Origin: Nitratireductor aquimarinus
Lineage (GTDB): Bacteria > Pseudomonadota > Alphaproteobacteria > Rhizobiales > Rhizobiaceae
Direction: 5' to 3'
DNA length: 64,000 nt
NCBI RefSeq assembly: GCF_017255295.1
Contig: NZ_JAFKDE010000005.1
Location: 248,001-312,000 of the forward strand
Part shown: piece by piece, positions 27,789 to 38,890 of the stretch
Layout: each line of letters begins with the position of its first letter
Numbering within the stretch: the stretch's first letter is position 1
The notes under the pieces: generated by a model
Told to the model about the DNA's origin: nothing
Seen by the model: the letters and a program-made list of their open reading frames with translations, nothing else
Database searches by the model: none
Made by a program: the position numbers and the translations under genes

Positions 27789-28628
27789 TCACCATAATTC
27801 GTAGCGCAGACCAACGCGGATCTCATGCGTGGCAAGATCGCTGTCGTGGCCCTGCACGCCTGTCGCACCGGCTGCCGCCGTCGCAGCATCCCAGGCGAAC
27901 ATGTTGCCGCCATCGACATGACGATAGCGGTAGCCGAGGTCCACCTTCATGTTGTTGGAGAAGTCATAGGACATACCGGCCATGAGCGCGTAGGTGAAGC
28001 GCCAGTCCGACTCGCCCGAATGCCTGGACGTGCCCGCAAAGCTGGTGCCGCCGCAGCCGCCACCCACACAGTAGGCACTGTTGGCGAGTTCATCCCAGCG
28101 CATATAGGTGTAGCCGATGCCCGCGCCCACATAGGGTGTGAAGCCCACATAGGTGCCGAGGTCCACATAGGCGTTTAACAGCGCGGAATACCCGGTGACT
28201 TCCGAACCGTCCTCGGAACGACAGGTCGTTCCAGCAGGAGCGCCCGGACAGGGAACCGAACTCGAGGTCGTGCCGTTGAAACCGGCAGTAAAGCGATCAA
28301 GCGTCGCGTCGGCGCGGAACCAGTCGGTGAAGGAATAACCAAAACCCAGACCGAAGCTGAAATCTTTCGAGAGGGAGACGCTGTCGAATGCGGCGGAACC
28401 GTAGTTCACGCCATCGAAGGTGCGATAGGTAAAGGGGTCCTTGGCGCTGGTTTTCAGCGAATAGCCAATGTCGCCGCGCAGGTACCAGCCGCTGCCAATC
28501 TCCACCGGCACCACGTCAGGCACTTCTTCAATAATGATCGGTGGGTCATAGTCAGCGGCCTGCACTGCGCCGATGGAAACCAGCGTCAGAGAAACCGAAG
28601 AGACAAGCAGACGGGTGATAGTGCTCAT
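27789..28628 (-). CDS. Outer-membrane beta-barrel protein (porin family, Omp25/31-like)
   Basis: A 279-residue outer-membrane protein. A signal peptide (residues about 1-24, ending VQAA) is followed by an acidic Pro-rich linker, then eight-stranded barrel repeats of the Omp25/31 class (GSGWYLRGDIGYSLK; YVGFTPYVGAGIGYTYMRWDE; KVDLGYRYRHVDGG) and a classical aromatic C-terminus, RVGLRYELW. It probably tethers or shapes the outer membrane rather than forming a large pore. It is paralogous to the next gene on the same strand. Two Cys residues in an extracellular loop (PCPGAPAGTTC) may form a disulfide. Confidence 0.88.
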   Translation of the reverse strand: MSTITRLLVSSVSLTLVSIGAVQAADYDPPIIIEEVPDVVPVEIGSGWYLRGDIGYSLKTSAKDPFTYRTFDGVNYGSAAFDSVSLSKDFSFGLGFGYSFTDWFRADATLDRFTAGFNGTTSSSVPCPGAPAGTTCRSEDGSEVTGYSALLNAYVDLGTYVGFTPYVGAGIGYTYMRWDELANSAYCVGGGCGGTSFAGTSRHSGESDWRFTYALMAGMSYDFSNNMKVDLGYRYRHVDGGNMFAWDAATAAAGATGVQGHDSDLATHEIRVGLRYELW

Positions 28629-28767
28629 AATCCGAACTCCGCGAGACGCGACGGATTAAGGGTGCCCCCGCCGCTTTATCTCCCCATAATTAACCATTCG
28701 GGTTAAGCGGCAGTTAAGGCTAACGCATGGTTATCGCAGGCGTTTACGATAACGACTGCGCAAAAGA

Positions 28768-28797
28768 AAACCGCCCGGCATTTGGGCCGGGCGGTTT
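28768..28797 (-). terminator. Rho-independent terminator after the second porin-family gene
   Basis: AAACCGCCCGGC / GCCGGGCGGTTT forms a 12-bp stem with a 6-base loop. On the minus strand it is followed by TTTTCTTTT. It lies 32 bases after the stop of the gene at 28829-29689. Confidence 0.9.
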
Positions 28798-28828
28798 AGA
28801 AAAATGCAGACTGTCTTACGCGTAGGTC

Positions 28829-29689
28829 TTACTTGTAGACCGGCGGCTCGAAGGGCGGCGGATCATAGGTGACCACCTGAGGCGCGGCGCAGTTGGTGTT
28901 GCCACCGAACTGATAGCGCAGACCCGCGCGGGCCTCGTGAACGTTGAAGCCCTTGTCGAAGCCCGGAGCAACGCCCGAAGCATACTCAAACATGCGACCG
29001 CCGTTCACCCGCGTGAAGCGATAGCCCATGTCGAGGTTCAGATTCTCGGTAAGGCAGTAGGAAGCACCGGCCATCAGCGAGTAGGCGAAGCGCCAGTTGC
29101 TGGAACCCTCGTGAACCGTCGTGCCATCGGGCGTGGTGTTCGTCAGGTCGTCCCACTTGATGTGAGCGCCACCGATACCCGCACCGACATAAGGCGTGAC
29201 GCCGTGATAGGTGCCAAGGTCGATATACGCGTTGGCCATCAGCAGCCAGGCGCTGTAGGCCGACGTATCCGTGGAAACGCAAGGCACACCGCCCGAGCAC
29301 GTACCCGACGTGGAGCCGGTGAAATCCGACTTGAACCAGTAGTCCGCCGTCAGATCAGCGCGAAGGTAGCGATTGATCTGGTAACCGACACCGGCGCCCA
29401 GCGACATGGCGCCCTTCAGGTCCGTCGTGTCGAAGGACGCCGTTCCTCCGCGAAGGCCACCGGCCCCCGGACCATAGGTGATGTATTCGGTGCCGCGCAG
29501 CTTCGACCAGTGATAGTCGACATCGCCGCGAATATACCATCCGCCAAATTCCGGTGCGGCGGGCTCGATGATCGGCGGCAGTGGTTCGGGCGCTTCGATG
29601 ATCGGCGGTTCATAGAGATCGGCGGCATAGCCTGCGGTCGGAGCAAAAAGCAGCAAGGCCGCCCCGAAGACCTTCGTAGACTTCAACAT
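28829..29689 (-). CDS. Outer-membrane beta-barrel protein with Pro-rich C-terminal tail
   Basis: A 286-residue Omp25/31-like protein with signal peptide (MLKSTKVFGAALLLFAPTAGYAA), an N-terminal Pro/Glu linker (YEPPIIEAPEPLPPII), and barrel strands including FGGWYIRGDVDYHWSK, VTPYVGAGIGGAHIKWDD and LNLDMGYRFTRVNGG. Unusually, the last strand (EARAGLRYQFGG) is followed by about 20 further residues with a Cys and a repeated Pro/aromatic pattern (TYDPPPFEPPVYK), instead of ending in Phe or Trp as the BAM signal requires. The ATG at 29689 has GGATGGGA upstream. It is paralogous to the gene at 27789. Confidence 0.87.
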   Translation of the reverse strand: MLKSTKVFGAALLLFAPTAGYAADLYEPPIIEAPEPLPPIIEPAAPEFGGWYIRGDVDYHWSKLRGTEYITYGPGAGGLRGGTASFDTTDLKGAMSLGAGVGYQINRYLRADLTADYWFKSDFTGSTSGTCSGGVPCVSTDTSAYSAWLLMANAYIDLGTYHGVTPYVGAGIGGAHIKWDDLTNTTPDGTTVHEGSSNWRFAYSLMAGASYCLTENLNLDMGYRFTRVNGGRMFEYASGVAPGFDKGFNVHEARAGLRYQFGGNTNCAAPQVVTYDPPPFEPPVYK

Positions 29690-29855
29690 ATGTTCCCATC
29701 CTTGGCGTTGCCGCGCCCCCCTGGGCACACCGGCAAATTGCAACTCGACGGGAGTATTCGACCAAAAAAGTTAAATACGACTTAACCTTAAGCCTTAACC
29801 ACGACGTGAATACACGCCTGACGCGCAAAGGCGCAAAACCAAAGCCAAAAATACA

Positions 29856-29881
29856 AAAAGCCGGCACGAATGCCGGCTTTT
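29856..29881 (-). terminator. Rho-independent terminator of glmM
   Basis: AAAAGCCGGCA / TGCCGGCTTTT, an 11-bp stem with a 4-base loop, lies 37 bases after the glmM stop. The T-run is part of the stem. Confidence 0.85.
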
Positions 29882-29918
29882 CAGAATGCTTTTTCGACAG
29901 TGCCCGTCAGGGCCTGGC

Positions 29919-31271
29919 TCAGGCGGCGCTCTTTGAATCCGCGATCGCGCCAATCACGTCATCGACCACGCTTTCCACGAGTGCGGGATCATCGGCCTCG
30001 GCCATCACGCGGATCAGCGGTTCGGTGCCGGAGGGACGGATCACGAGACGGCCCTTGTCACCCAGGCGGGCCTCTGCGTCGGCGATAGCCGATTTGACCG
30101 GCGCAGCCTCCAGCGGCTTGCCGCCGCTGATGCGCACATTCTTGAGCAGCTGCGGCACCGGCTCGAACTGTTTGCACACTTCACTGGCCGGGCGATCCTC
30201 GCGCTTGATGCAGGCCAGAACCTGCAGGGCGGCCACCAGCCCGTCACCCGTGGTCGTGAAGTCGGACAGGACCACATGGCCCGACTGCTCGCCGCCGATG
30301 TTCAGACCGTCGGCGCGCATGCGCTCGACCACATAACGGTCGCCCACCTTCACGCGGTAAAGGTCGAGCTTCAGGTCGTGCATGAAGCGCTCGAGACCGA
30401 GATTGGACATGATCGTCGCAACAACGCCGCCGCCCTGGAGCTTGCCGGCCTTGTGCCAGAACTGCGCGATCAACGCCATGATCTGGTCGCCATCGATCAC
30501 CGTGCCGTTCTCATCGACGATCACAACGCGGTCGGCGTCACCATCAAGCGCGATGCCGATATCGGCGCGCACTTCGTGCACCTTTTTGGCGAGCCCCAGC
30601 GGATGGGTGGAACCGCAATCATCGTTGATGTTGACGCCATTCGGCTCGTCATTGATCGCGATAACCTCTGCGCCAAGCTCCCAGAGAACTGCGGGCGCCA
30701 CCTTGTAGGCAGCGCCATTGGCGCAGTCGAGAACAATGCGCAGACCCGAAAGCGACATGGAGCGCGGCAGCGTCCGTTTGGCGAACTCGATATAGCGGTC
30801 ATGCACGCCATCGACGCGCGTCGCGCGGCCCAGCGCGCCATTATCGGCCAGCGCCAGCTCGACTTCCTTGTCGAGCATGGCCTCGATGCGGCCCTCGATC
30901 TTGTCGGAGAGCTTGTAGCCGTCCGGGCCGAACAGCTTGATGCCGTTATCGTAATAGGGATTGTGCGACGCGGAGATCATCACGCCGATATCGGCGCGCA
31001 GCGAGCGCACGAGCATGGCGACAGCCGGCGTCGGTATCGGGCCGAGCAGGAAAACATCCATTCCCGCCGCGCAGAAACCGGAAACCAGCGCGTTCTCGAT
31101 CATGTAGCCGGAAAGCCGCGTATCCTTGCCAAGAACGACGCGATGACGGTGGCTGCCATTCTTGAATGCCAGGCCAGCCGCCATGCCCACCTTCATGGCA
31201 ATCTCGCCGGTCATCGGAAAACGATTGGCGCGCCCACGGATACCGTCCGTGCCAAAATACTTCTTTGCCAT
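29919..31271 (-). CDS. glmM: Phosphoglucosamine mutase
   Basis: A 450-residue enzyme that converts glucosamine-6-phosphate to glucosamine-1-phosphate for peptidoglycan and LPS synthesis. It begins [14 protein letters not shown], carries the phospho-serine loop [12 protein letters not shown] (Ser102), the metal loop DGDADRV and the C-terminal phosphate-binding [12 protein letters not shown]. The ATG at 31271 is where homology begins. It follows ftsH on the same strand after 299 bases and an ftsH terminator, so it probably has its own promoter. Confidence 0.96.
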   Translation of the reverse strand: MAKKYFGTDGIRGRANRFPMTGEIAMKVGMAAGLAFKNGSHRHRVVLGKDTRLSGYMIENALVSGFCAAGMDVFLLGPIPTPAVAMLVRSLRADIGVMISASHNPYYDNGIKLFGPDGYKLSDKIEGRIEAMLDKEVELALADNGALGRATRVDGVHDRYIEFAKRTLPRSMSLSGLRIVLDCANGAAYKVAPAVLWELGAEVIAINDEPNGVNINDDCGSTHPLGLAKKVHEVRADIGIALDGDADRVVIVDENGTVIDGDQIMALIAQFWHKAGKLQGGGVVATIMSNLGLERFMHDLKLDLYRVKVGDRYVVERMRADGLNIGGEQSGHVVLSDFTTTGDGLVAALQVLACIKREDRPASEVCKQFEPVPQLLKNVRISGGKPLEAAPVKSAIADAEARLGDKGRLVIRPSGTEPLIRVMAEADDPALVESVVDDVIGAIADSKSAA

Positions 31272-31504
31272 TTTTTCCTTACTGCCCCTACGGCGCACTT
31301 TGTCTGGTTTGCGTGTCAAAGCGGCGTCCCTCACTCACTTTTTGCCACAGGAGCAACACTCGTTCGCATCAAATTCTGTGAGCCAGTGTAACGCTTTGCC
31401 AATAAACGTCTGCTTGCGAATTATGATTAACAACACGTTAAAAGGCACATAAATACTCGTGATTTCGCCTTTTGCGCGATTTTGGTAACATTATCAAGAA
31501 ACCA

Positions 31505-31536
31505 AAAACGCCGTGAAACTGAGTTCACGGCGTTTT
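31505..31536 (-). terminator. Rho-independent terminator of ftsH
   Basis: AAAACGCCGTGAA / TTCACGGCGTTTT is an exact 13-bp stem with a 6-base loop, 34 bases after the ftsH stop. A T-run follows on the minus strand. Confidence 0.9.
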
Positions 31537-31570
31537 CATTTGTTACGGCAATTGGCGTTTTGAGATCTAC

Positions 31571-33511
<1,941 letters not shown>

Positions 33512-33622
33512 ATAAGTCCCGCAAACTCGCCGGTTGCCGGCGATCGTCCGTTTTTCGTGGTCTGAAATAACATAGGGAGCCAGTGCTTTCTTGCCAAGCC
33601 AAGCCACGGCATCAGCTCGCCT

Positions 33623-34963
33623 TTAGGTTAAGCCTCTTCGCTGAATGTGGTCCGCTGATGGCGACGCGATAACAGTTTTGGCACCGGTCAGCCGGATCAG
33701 CGCCTGCGCCAGCACCATATCGAAGGAGGGAAGAAGATGCGCCCATGGGGCGGGAACCCGCAAACCGCCATCCTTCATGCGGTTTCGCGCGGGGCCCAGG
33801 CAGGTTTCCCCCTCCCAGAACGCCGGTTCGGCAAATTGCGCAGCAAATAGAACGTCCTGAGGGGTCACAGACGCCGTTTCCGGCAGGCAGTCGCGCGCCA
33901 GAACGCCAAACGGCGCGATCATCACCCCGGCATCCGCGCCAAGACGGTAGCGCCCATCCCACAGGAGCGGCTGGGCCGCACGGTCCATGGCCGGCAGATT
34001 GCGCCGCTCGCGATGCAGATAAAGACCACTTGAACGAAGGTCTAAGACCGCCCGCGACAATGTGGCGCAAAAACCGTCACGCAACCGCAGCAGGACGCGT
34101 GCGGAGGGCTCGATTGCCGGCAATTGCGCAGCGCCACCGGCCATCGCCGCCAGAACGCGCAGCGCGTAGAGCAGCGCCGGTTCATCATCCGCGTCCAGAA
34201 ACCCGGTTTCGGCGCGATAAAGCCCCGGCGCAACGCAGCGCCAATGCGCATCGATCAGACGTGCCGCCCGCGCGCCCAGCGCCATGCGCTCGGCCGCCGC
34301 ATCCGCCGCCTCGTGAACCAGTTTTCGGGCGGTTTCCGCATCAAGCGCCTTGCGCACACGCACACGCTCATAAGCCGTATTGTCATTGGTCGGATCGTCG
34401 ATCCAGCGCAGGTCGCGCGAAACGAGATAGTCGCGCAGCGCCGCACGGTGAAGCCCCAGAAGGGGGCGGGCAAACCAGACTGAACCATCGTGAAGCGTGG
34501 CGGGCGCAATGCCGGCGCCGCCGCGCCCCGCGCCACGGTCGGCGCGCATCGAAACGGTCTCGGCCTGATCGTCCTGGGTGTGACCGGTGAAAATCAGGCC
34601 AGCGCCCGCATCATGGGCGGCCTGCGCCAAAAGATCGAGCCGCGCCGTGCGGGCAGAAGCCGAAACGCCCGTCGCCGGCTTTTCGCCGCGCCAGACCATT
34701 GTTTTGTGCGCAATGCCGTGGCTCCGGCACTGGGCAGCGACAAAGCGCGCCTCATCTGCCGATTCCGGCCGCAGGGCATGATCGACCGTCACGGCTGTCA
34801 AAGCCGGCGCATCAGCCTGCGTGTCGAGAAAATCCTTGAGAAGAAAGAGAAGGGCGAGAGAATCGCCACCGCCGGAAACTGCCGCAATCACGCTGCTCTG
34901 TTTGGCAAATGCGTAATCGCCGAAAAGCGCTCCGGGATCAGGAAGAACCACCGGGTTCAGCAA
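33623..34963 (-). CDS. tilS: tRNA(Ile)-lysidine synthase
   Basis: A 446-residue N-type ATP pyrophosphatase with the SGGGDS loop at residues 30-35. It modifies C34 of tRNA-Ile(CAU) to lysidine, so that the tRNA reads AUA; the enzyme is essential. Further family landmarks are TVDHALRPESADEARFVA, FTGHTQDDQAETV and RPLLGLHRAALRDYL. The only upstream starts are TTG at 34963, which overlaps the cpoB stop, and GTG at 34951; I take the TTG because of AGGAAAAGG upstream. The C-terminal half is variable, as usual in this family. Confidence 0.9.
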   Translation of the reverse strand: MLNPVVLPDPGALFGDYAFAKQSSVIAAVSGGGDSLALLFLLKDFLDTQADAPALTAVTVDHALRPESADEARFVAAQCRSHGIAHKTMVWRGEKPATGVSASARTARLDLLAQAAHDAGAGLIFTGHTQDDQAETVSMRADRGAGRGGAGIAPATLHDGSVWFARPLLGLHRAALRDYLVSRDLRWIDDPTNDNTAYERVRVRKALDAETARKLVHEAADAAAERMALGARAARLIDAHWRCVAPGLYRAETGFLDADDEPALLYALRVLAAMAGGAAQLPAIEPSARVLLRLRDGFCATLSRAVLDLRSSGLYLHRERRNLPAMDRAAQPLLWDGRYRLGADAGVMIAPFGVLARDCLPETASVTPQDVLFAAQFAEPAFWEGETCLGPARNRMKDGGLRVPAPWAHLLPSFDMVLAQALIRLTGAKTVIASPSADHIQRRGLT

Positions 34964-35952
34964 CCCGCAAGGGCCTTTTCCTGTTTGACACGCTCACGCA
35001 GCGCGCTGGAAATGTCGGGGTATTTCTGGCCGATTTCATTGTAGGTAACACAGGCCACATCGCGCTGGTTCATCGCTGCCAGCGAGATACCGAGCTTCAA
35101 GAGCATGTCGGGGGCCTTGTCCGCACTGGGGTAGTCGCGGCTGGCGCGCAGAAAGATCTCTGCGGCATCGCGGTAGCGATCCTGACCGAGCAGAGATTCA
35201 CCAAGCCAGAAATGAGCGTCGGAGGTGCGCGCATCGCCCGGGAAGCGCTCGATGTGCTGACGGAAACCGGCTTCCGCCGTCTTGTAGTCGCCCGACAGGA
35301 TGAATTCGTAGGAGTTTCTGTAAAGCTCGTCGGGATTGTCGGCCGAAGGCAGCGCCGCCACCTGATCGTTTTGGCCCAGACCGTTTTGACCGACACCGTT
35401 TTGACCGGCGCCGTTCTGGCCAATGGGGCCAAGCTGGCCGATTTCGCCCGCCTGGGTCAGATCAACAGGCTCGCCGACCTCGCCACCGATGATGTTGCCA
35501 TTCTGGTCGAACCGCACGCTGCCGAGCGACCGTGGCGGCGCGCCGACGGTTGGCGCGTCCCGCGACGCGCTCTGTGTACCGTCAGCGGCGCCACCGGGCA
35601 GGGGGGCCTGCTCGGTTCTCTGATCGGGCATTCCGCCAGCCGGCGCAGCACCCGAGCCACCGTTCTTTTCCAGCTCCTGGAAGCGGAACTCATTGTCCTG
35701 CTGCATGCGGCGCATTTGATCCTGCATCTGCAGAATCTGGAAGTTCAGCTCTTCCACGCGCCCATTGAGCTGCCGAAGCTGCTCTTCCAGAGCGCCAACG
35801 CGCGGATCGCCAGCCTGGGCAAGAATGACATGCCCGGAGTTCCGTTCAGCCGAGCCCATTTCGGGCATTGTCGCGGGACCGAAAGCAAACGCCGACCCCG
35901 CCATGAGAAATGGCAGCGCAAGAACGCCGCCCACAACCGTTCGCAAAAACAT
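34957..35952 (-). CDS. cpoB: Cell division coordinator CpoB (YbgF)
   Basis: A 331-residue periplasmic protein of the Tol-Pal system. It has a signal peptide (MFLRTVVGGVLALPFLMAGSAFA), a trimerising coiled coil (residues about 45-90: ALEEQLRQLNGRVEEL, QMQDQMRRMQQD), a low-complexity linker, and C-terminal TPR repeats (YEFILSGDYKTAEAGFRQHIERFP and following). It coordinates peptidoglycan synthesis with outer-membrane constriction. The linker contains a GQNG tandem repeat. Its stop overlaps tilS. The tol-pal genes that normally precede it are not upstream here. Confidence 0.92.
   Translation of the reverse strand: MFLRTVVGGVLALPFLMAGSAFAFGPATMPEMGSAERNSGHVILAQAGDPRVGALEEQLRQLNGRVEELNFQILQMQDQMRRMQQDNEFRFQELEKNGGSGAAPAGGMPDQRTEQAPLPGGAADGTQSASRDAPTVGAPPRSLGSVRFDQNGNIIGGEVGEPVDLTQAGEIGQLGPIGQNGAGQNGVGQNGLGQNDQVAALPSADNPDELYRNSYEFILSGDYKTAEAGFRQHIERFPGDARTSDAHFWLGESLLGQDRYRDAAEIFLRASRDYPSADKAPDMLLKLGISLAAMNQRDVACVTYNEIGQKYPDISSALRERVKQEKALAGC
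35370..35423. repeat. Short tandem repeat inside the cpoB linker
   Basis: Three imperfect 15-base units beginning GTTTTGACC / GTTTTGACC / GTTCTGGCC (plus-strand reading) encode GQNGA-GQNGV-GQNGL in CpoB. Being a multiple of three, unit loss or gain would change linker length without breaking the frame. Confidence 0.6.
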
Positions 35953-36128
35953 TCCAATCTCGCTTTCGCAATAGATAACGGGGCTGTTCACTGCCCCATT
36001 TGCTCTTTATCAGGGCGTGAGACTTCGGCCAAATTTTGATTTCAGCCATCCGTTGCTCGACAGCATGGCGCTTTTCGCCCTCGTAAGCGGACGCAGAAAC
36101 CGCTATATGGCGCCTCAAAGGACAAGGA

Positions 36129-36551
36129 ATGGCACGCATTTATCAAACACGCGCATGGGAAAGCCAGCTTTCGCCGTCGCTCCAGGAAATGGAGCTTCTG
36201 GCGCTAGAATCCTATGCGAACTTCCCGGAAGAGTTCCGCAAGCTGACCGGTGAGATCATCATTCAGGTCGCTGAGTTTCCGACGGAAGAGATCATGGACG
36301 ATCTGGCGCTGGAAACGCCGTTCGATCTGCTTGGCCTGTTTGAGGGGCGCGGCATTGCCGAACGCTGGAACCCGGCCACGGGGGAAGGCCCCAACCGCAT
36401 CACGCTTTATCGACGCGCGATCCTTGATTACTGGGCCGAGAACGAAGAGACGCTGGGCGACATCATCAACCACGTCCTCATCCACGAAGTGGGCCACCAT
36501 TTCGGTCTTTCCGACGACGATATGGCGCGCATCGAAGAATCCGTGGCCTGA
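36129..36551 (+). CDS. Small zincin-like metallopeptidase family protein
   Basis: A 140-residue protein of the minimal MPN-independent zincin group (DUF1025/metallopeptidase family). It carries the HExxH motif HEVGHHFGLSDDDM near residue 120 and the family segment ITLYRRAILDYWAEN. No signal peptide, so it is cytoplasmic; substrates of the family are unknown. AAGGA is directly upstream of the ATG. It is divergent from cpoB, with 176 bases between. Confidence 0.82.
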   Translation: MARIYQTRAWESQLSPSLQEMELLALESYANFPEEFRKLTGEIIIQVAEFPTEEIMDDLALETPFDLLGLFEGRGIAERWNPATGEGPNRITLYRRAILDYWAENEETLGDIINHVLIHEVGHHFGLSDDDMARIEESVA

Positions 36552-36576
36552 CCACCCCAGCCGCAGATCACGCGGA

Positions 36577-36783
36577 TCAATAGTCCCCGAGCTTCATGTC
36601 CGGGGTGTATTCAAGCCCGTCGATTTCCTTGCAGACCGCCTGACCGCAGCGCATCGTTTTGGTCTCCGCGTCATAGGCATAGGTGGGCGAGCCCTGCAGG
36701 ACCCACCCCTTGTTGAGCGCCGCCGTCACCTTGTGGCAGAAGCTGGAATCGTCCGGACCGGTCAAAAAACGATAGAGCCTCAT
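36577..36783 (-). CDS. DUF1737 domain protein
   Basis: A 68-residue protein matching the DUF1737 pattern (YRFLTGPDDSSFCHKVTAALNKGW, then LQGSPTYAYDAET and MRCGQAVCKEI). These small cytoplasmic proteins are widespread in Proteobacteria and functionally uncharacterised. Its start overlaps the stop of the CitE-like gene by 4 bases, so the two are translationally coupled; the same pairing would be a clue to function. Confidence 0.85.
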   Translation of the reverse strand: MRLYRFLTGPDDSSFCHKVTAALNKGWVLQGSPTYAYDAETKTMRCGQAVCKEIDGLEYTPDMKLGDY

Positions 36784-37685
36784 GGGGCCGTCTCCCTGTT
36801 GTCTTTCTCTCTGATCGCATCGGCGCGCGCCAGCAATGTCTGCGCCATTTCCAGATGCAGGCGCTCCACCATGCGTCCATTGAGCGAAATCACGCCGCGC
36901 CCGGCGTTCTTCGGATCAGCAAAGGCCGTGACAATGGCCTCGGCTTCGGTGATCGCCTCGGAAGAGGGCGCGAAAACCGCATTGGCCGGCCCGATCTGCG
37001 CGGGATGGATGAGCGTCTTGCCATCGACCCCCATGGAGCGCGCCTCAAGGCAGCTTGCCTCGAACGCCTCCAGATCGCGGAAATCATTGGAGACGCCATC
37101 AAGCACAGACAGGCCACCGGCCCGCGCGGCCATGACAAGCTGGAACAGGAAGGGCGACAGGTAGCGCCGGTCAGCGGTCAGCTCGATGCCGGTTTCCTTG
37201 GCCAGGTCGTTCGTGCCGGCAACAAGGCAGGAGAGACGCGCCGCCGGATCGCGCCCGAGCTCTGCGATGGGCCCGAGATTGAGAACGCCGCGCGGCGTCT
37301 CGATCATCGCCCAGAGCTTCAGGCTGCGCGGCGCATCGGTCTCGTCCAGCATCGCGTCCACATCGAGAATGTCGCGTGGCCGGTCGACCTTGGGCAGAAG
37401 AATGGCGTCGGGCCGCATGGCGCGGGCTGCCAGAAAGTCTTCCGTGCCCCAGATGCTCGAAAGCGCATTGATGCGCACGACGATCTCGCAGCGCGGCCGG
37501 TCACCACCGTTCAGGAAGTCCCGCAGCCGCTCGCGCGCCGCCAGTTTTTCCTCCGGCCCCACCGCGTCTTCAAGATCGTAGATCACCACGTCGCAGGCCA
37601 GAGACGTGCTTTTAAGCAGCGCCTTTTCATTGCTGGCGGGCGCGTAGAGAACGGAACGGCGAAGGCGTGCGGGATGGTGCTGCAT
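36780..37685 (-). CDS. HpcH/HpaI aldolase/citrate lyase family protein (CitE-like CoA ester lyase)
   Basis: A 301-residue TIM-barrel CitE-like protein: RRSVLYAPASNEKALLKS, VIYDLEDAVGPEEK (metal/CoA region), LWAMIETPRGVLNL (metal Glu) and KTLIHPAQIGPANAVFAPS. Stand-alone CitE-like proteins act on malyl-CoA, citramalyl-CoA or (3S)-malyl-CoA; no CitD/CitF is present, so it is not citrate lyase itself. I start at the ATG at 37685, where homology begins. The upstream in-frame part is unlikely to be protein. It is divergent from leuD. Confidence 0.85.
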   Translation of the reverse strand: MQHHPARLRRSVLYAPASNEKALLKSTSLACDVVIYDLEDAVGPEEKLAARERLRDFLNGGDRPRCEIVVRINALSSIWGTEDFLAARAMRPDAILLPKVDRPRDILDVDAMLDETDAPRSLKLWAMIETPRGVLNLGPIAELGRDPAARLSCLVAGTNDLAKETGIELTADRRYLSPFLFQLVMAARAGGLSVLDGVSNDFRDLEAFEASCLEARSMGVDGKTLIHPAQIGPANAVFAPSSEAITEAEAIVTAFADPKNAGRGVISLNGRMVERLHLEMAQTLLARADAIREKDNRETAP

Positions 37686-37800
37686 GCCCGTTTCATGGCC
37701 CAGTACCGCATCCGAAGCAAGAGAGCTTTGCTTTGCGGAGCCGGCTTGTGTATGGAGGTGCGGCAGATAAAATGGCCGCTCAGACAACGGACCAGGATTT

Positions 37801-38406
37801 ATGGACAAGTTCACCAAGCTGACGGGCGTCGCCGCGCCCATGCCGATCGTCAATGTCGACACCGACATGATCATCCCCAAGGATTATCTGAAGACGATCA
37901 AGCGCACCGGTCTCGGCGCCGGACTTTTCGCCGAAATGCGCTTCAACGAAGATGGTTCCGAGAACCCGGACTTCGTGCTCAACAAGCCTGCCTACCGGAA
38001 TGCCAGCATTCTCGTTGCCGGCGACAATTTCGGCTGCGGCTCGAGCCGTGAGCATGCCCCGTGGGCGCTGCTCGATTTCGGCATTCGCTGCGTGATTTCC
38101 ACCAGCTTCGCCGACATCTTCTACAGCAACTGCTTCAAGAACGGCATCCTGCCCATCAAGGTGAGCCAGGAAGAGCTGGACATGCTGATGGACGACGCCC
38201 AGCGCGGCTCCAACGCAACGCTGACGGTCGACCTGGAAACGCAGGAAATCCACGGCCCCGACGGCGGCGTGGTGAAGTTCGAGATCGACGCCTTCAAGCG
38301 GCACTGCCTGCTGAACGGCCTCGACGACATCGGCCTCACCATGGAGAAGGCTCCGGCCATCGAGACCTTCGAGAACAAGTACACGGAAAGCCATCCGTGG
38401 GCGTAA
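37801..38406 (+). CDS. leuD: 3-isopropylmalate dehydratase small subunit
   Basis: A 201-residue swivel-domain subunit that with LeuC isomerises 2- to 3-isopropylmalate in leucine synthesis. It has [33 protein letters not shown] at the start, the [14 protein letters not shown] motif and [18 protein letters not shown]. leuC is not adjacent, as is common in Rhizobiales. The next gene overlaps its 3' end. Confidence 0.95.
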   Translation: MDKFTKLTGVAAPMPIVNVDTDMIIPKDYLKTIKRTGLGAGLFAEMRFNEDGSENPDFVLNKPAYRNASILVAGDNFGCGSSREHAPWALLDFGIRCVISTSFADIFYSNCFKNGILPIKVSQEELDMLMDDAQRGSNATLTVDLETQEIHGPDGGVVKFEIDAFKRHCLLNGLDDIGLTMEKAPAIETFENKYTESHPWA

Positions 38407-38855
38407 GCCGGGATGATAGAGGCGGCCAGCGCCGCCTCATCTCCACGGGGTCTCCCTTCGAAAAAACCGCAGGCTACAGCCGCGCGGTCGTTGACGGAGA
38501 CTGGTGCTTCGTTTCCGGCACCACGGGCTATGACTATGCAAGCATGGCCATGCCCGACAGTGTGGAAGAGCAGACACGCAACTGCCTTTCCACCATTCGC
38601 GCAGCGCTGACCGAGGGCGGCTTCGAGCTCGCCGATGTGGTGCGCGCGCATTATTACGTGACCAGCCGCTCTTATGTGTCCCGTGTCTTTCCGATCCTCG
38701 GAGAAGCCTTCGGCGATATTCGACCCGCAGCGACGATGATTGTCTGCGAGCTGAACGAACCGGAGATGAAAATCGAGATCGAGGTGACCGCCCTCAAGCG
38801 CAACCGTACCGCTTCGTACGGCAGCAGCCTTGCGCAATCCGGCAGAGCGGATTAG
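38397..38855 (+). CDS. RidA family protein inside the leu cluster
   Basis: A 152-residue RidA-fold protein ([69 protein letters not shown]). The reading frame needs the GTG at 38397, inside the leuD 3' end (10-base overlap), preceded by GGAAAG; no ATG is available before the homologous region. RidA proteins quench 2-aminoacrylate and related enamines that damage PLP enzymes, including those of branched-chain amino-acid synthesis, which fits its place between leuD and leuB. It is distant from the RidA at 16709. Confidence 0.82.
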   Translation: MGVSRDDRGGQRRLISTGSPFEKTAGYSRAVVDGDWCFVSGTTGYDYASMAMPDSVEEQTRNCLSTIRAALTEGGFELADVVRAHYYVTSRSYVSRVFPILGEAFGDIRPAATMIVCELNEPEMKIEIEVTALKRNRTASYGSSLAQSGRAD

Positions 38856-38890
38856 CAAGTCCCTCGAATTACCAGTTCGAGAGGCATTCC

